Source: an uncultured Faecalibacterium sp.
GTDB taxonomy: Bacteria > Bacillota > Clostridia > Oscillospirales > Ruminococcaceae
Assembly: GCA_934526125.1 (NCBI GenBank)
Contig: CAKSZU010000096.1
Coordinates: 1-5,977, forward strand
Direction of reading: 5' to 3'
DNA length: 5,977 nucleotides
Each line of letters opens with the position of its first letter. Within the stretch, counting starts at the first letter, position 1. Shown piece after piece: positions 5,117 to 5,977 of this stretch. A model generated the notes under the pieces. That model saw only the letters and a list, made by a program, of their open reading frames with translations, was not told the origin of the DNA and did no database searches. The position numbers were made by a program, and so were the translations under genes.

Positions 5117-5977
5117 TTACACCTGATGCTCCGCGATCCACTGGCCCATCTGCTGGGCAATGGCCTTGATGGAGCCGTCCTCGAAGGGGACTTTCAGCCC
5201 GGCGGTCTCCATCAGCTCCGTATAGCTGGCCAGACCGGCCCGGCGCACCAGCTTCAGGTAGCGCTCCCAGGCGTCCTTGTGGTCCTTGAGGCTCAGCAGG
5301 AAGAACTGCAGGGCAGCCATGGTGGACAGGCAGTAGTCGATGTAGTAGAAGGGGCACTCATAGATGTGGAGCTGACGCTGCCAGCCGGCGCCCCGGCCGT
5401 AGAAGGGCAGATTGTCGAAGTCGATCCAGGGGCGGTACTTGTGTTCCAGCTCCAGCCAGACGGCATTCCGCTCATCGGGGGTCAGGTCGGGGTTCTGGTA
5501 CATTCTGTGCTGGAACTCGTCCACGATGCAGCCGTAGGCCAGGAACAGGAAGCTGTCCTCGGCGTGGAGCAGGGCGTATTTTTCGGTGTCCTTGCCGAAG
5601 AGCAGGTGGTGCCAGGGGGCGGTCAGGAACTCCATGGCCATGGAGTGGATCTCGGCGCTCTCCATGCCGGGGCATTCCAGGTCGGCGGGGACCTTGGGGT
5701 TCCGCTCGGCCACATAGCCCTCAAAGGCGTGGCCGCACTCGTGGGTCAGCACGTCCACGTCAGCGGAGGTGTTGTTCCAGTTGGCAAAGATGAAGGGCGC
5801 CTTGTAGGCGGGCAGGCTGGTCATGTAGCCGCCGGACATCTTGCCGGGACGGCTCTCCACGTCGAACAGCTCGTTGTCCTGCATGAAATCAATGAATTCT
5901 GCGGTCTCGGGGCTCAGCTCGTGGTACATGGTGCGGGCGGCGGCCATCCGTGCATCGTAGCCGGGGATGGGAGAGGG
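5117..5977 (-). CDS. M3-family zinc oligoendopeptidase, C-terminal half (start outside the window)
   Basis: This is a cytosolic thermolysin-fold metallopeptidase of family M3, which usually cleaves short peptides. The frame is open to the window edge, so the ATG at 5947 is internal; 286 residues are visible of a protein that is usually about 550-600. Numbering from that internal Met, the zinc and catalytic motif HECGH is at 69-73 (bases 5729-5743). The third zinc ligand is most likely E99 in MESAEIHSMAMEF: aligned on the downstream Glu, it matches the ligand region of thimet-type M3 enzymes. The C-terminal stretch CPFYYIDYCLSTMAALQFF (208-226) is the usual M3 substrate-pocket region. The HECGHAFEGY form fits the M3 oligoendopeptidases distinct from classical PepF, so no pepF symbol is given. 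It ends 83 bp before the mscL start with no terminator hairpin between, so some read-through into mscL is likely. Confidence 0.92.
   Translation of the reverse strand, partial: PSPIPGYDARMAAARTMYHELSPETAEFIDFMQDNELFDVESRPGKMSGGYMTSLPAYKAPFIFANWNNTSADVDVLTHECGHAFEGYVAERNPKVPADLECPGMESAEIHSMAMEFLTAPWHHLLFGKDTEKYALLHAEDSFLFLAYGCIVDEFQHRMYQNPDLTPDERNAVWLELEHKYRPWIDFDNLPFYGRGAGWQRQLHIYECPFYYIDYCLSTMAALQFFLLSLKDHKDAWERYLKLVRRAGLASYTELMETAGLKVPFEDGSIKAIAQQMGQWIAEHQV

Noticed and set aside
1..5977. CRISPR array, tRNA/rRNA genes, IS elements, defence or biosynthetic cluster
   Set aside because: No regularly spaced repeats, cloverleaf, transposase or related gene was visible. Apart from the uncharacterised membrane protein gene, the protein-coding genes are common core-genome families.

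Overview
The window is chromosomal DNA from a GC-rich, low-GC-lineage-type (Firmicutes/Bacillota) bacterium. The gene families (clostridial RecX, a RimO with a DAPEVDG TRAM domain, PgsA, MscL with a C-terminal zinc ribbon, an M3 oligoendopeptidase of the non-PepF type), the strong G/C third-position bias and the style of the intergenic DNA best fit an Oscillospiraceae/Ruminococcaceae gut anaerobe of the Faecalibacterium-Gemmiger-Subdoligranulum kind. The genus is an inference from recognition, not from a search. No phage, transposase, CRISPR, tRNA or rRNA signal was seen.

Left part (1-3624, + strand): a compact housekeeping run of recA (5' end cut off by the window edge), recX, rimO and pgsA. 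The recA stop codon is directly followed by the recX ATG. Gaps of 31 nt (recX-rimO) and 20 nt (rimO-pgsA) suggest one transcript, which ends at a perfect 10-bp hairpin with a T-rich tail just after pgsA. The run joins homologous recombination (RecA) and its modulator (RecX) with methylthiolation of ribosomal protein S12 (RimO) and the committed step of phosphatidylglycerol synthesis (PgsA).

Middle part (3625-4580): a six-helix integral membrane protein gene on the + strand whose motifs resemble the Pr6Pr / FAR-17a-AIG1 membrane protein superfamily, then about 200 nt of non-coding, hairpin-rich DNA that looks like a dispersed intergenic repeat, then a perfect 15-bp inverted repeat that can terminate transcription in both directions between the two convergent genes.

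Right part (4581-5977, - strand): mscL, a mechanosensitive channel with an added four-cysteine zinc ribbon, with its own good sigma-A-type promoter and RBS. Upstream of it lies the 3' half of an M3-family zinc oligopeptidase gene that runs off the right edge.

Most of the window is ordinary core genome. The parts most worth a second look are the intergenic repeat candidate at about 4341-4525, the AIG1-like membrane protein, and the MscL zinc ribbon. I do not see convincing evidence of a new multi-gene system.
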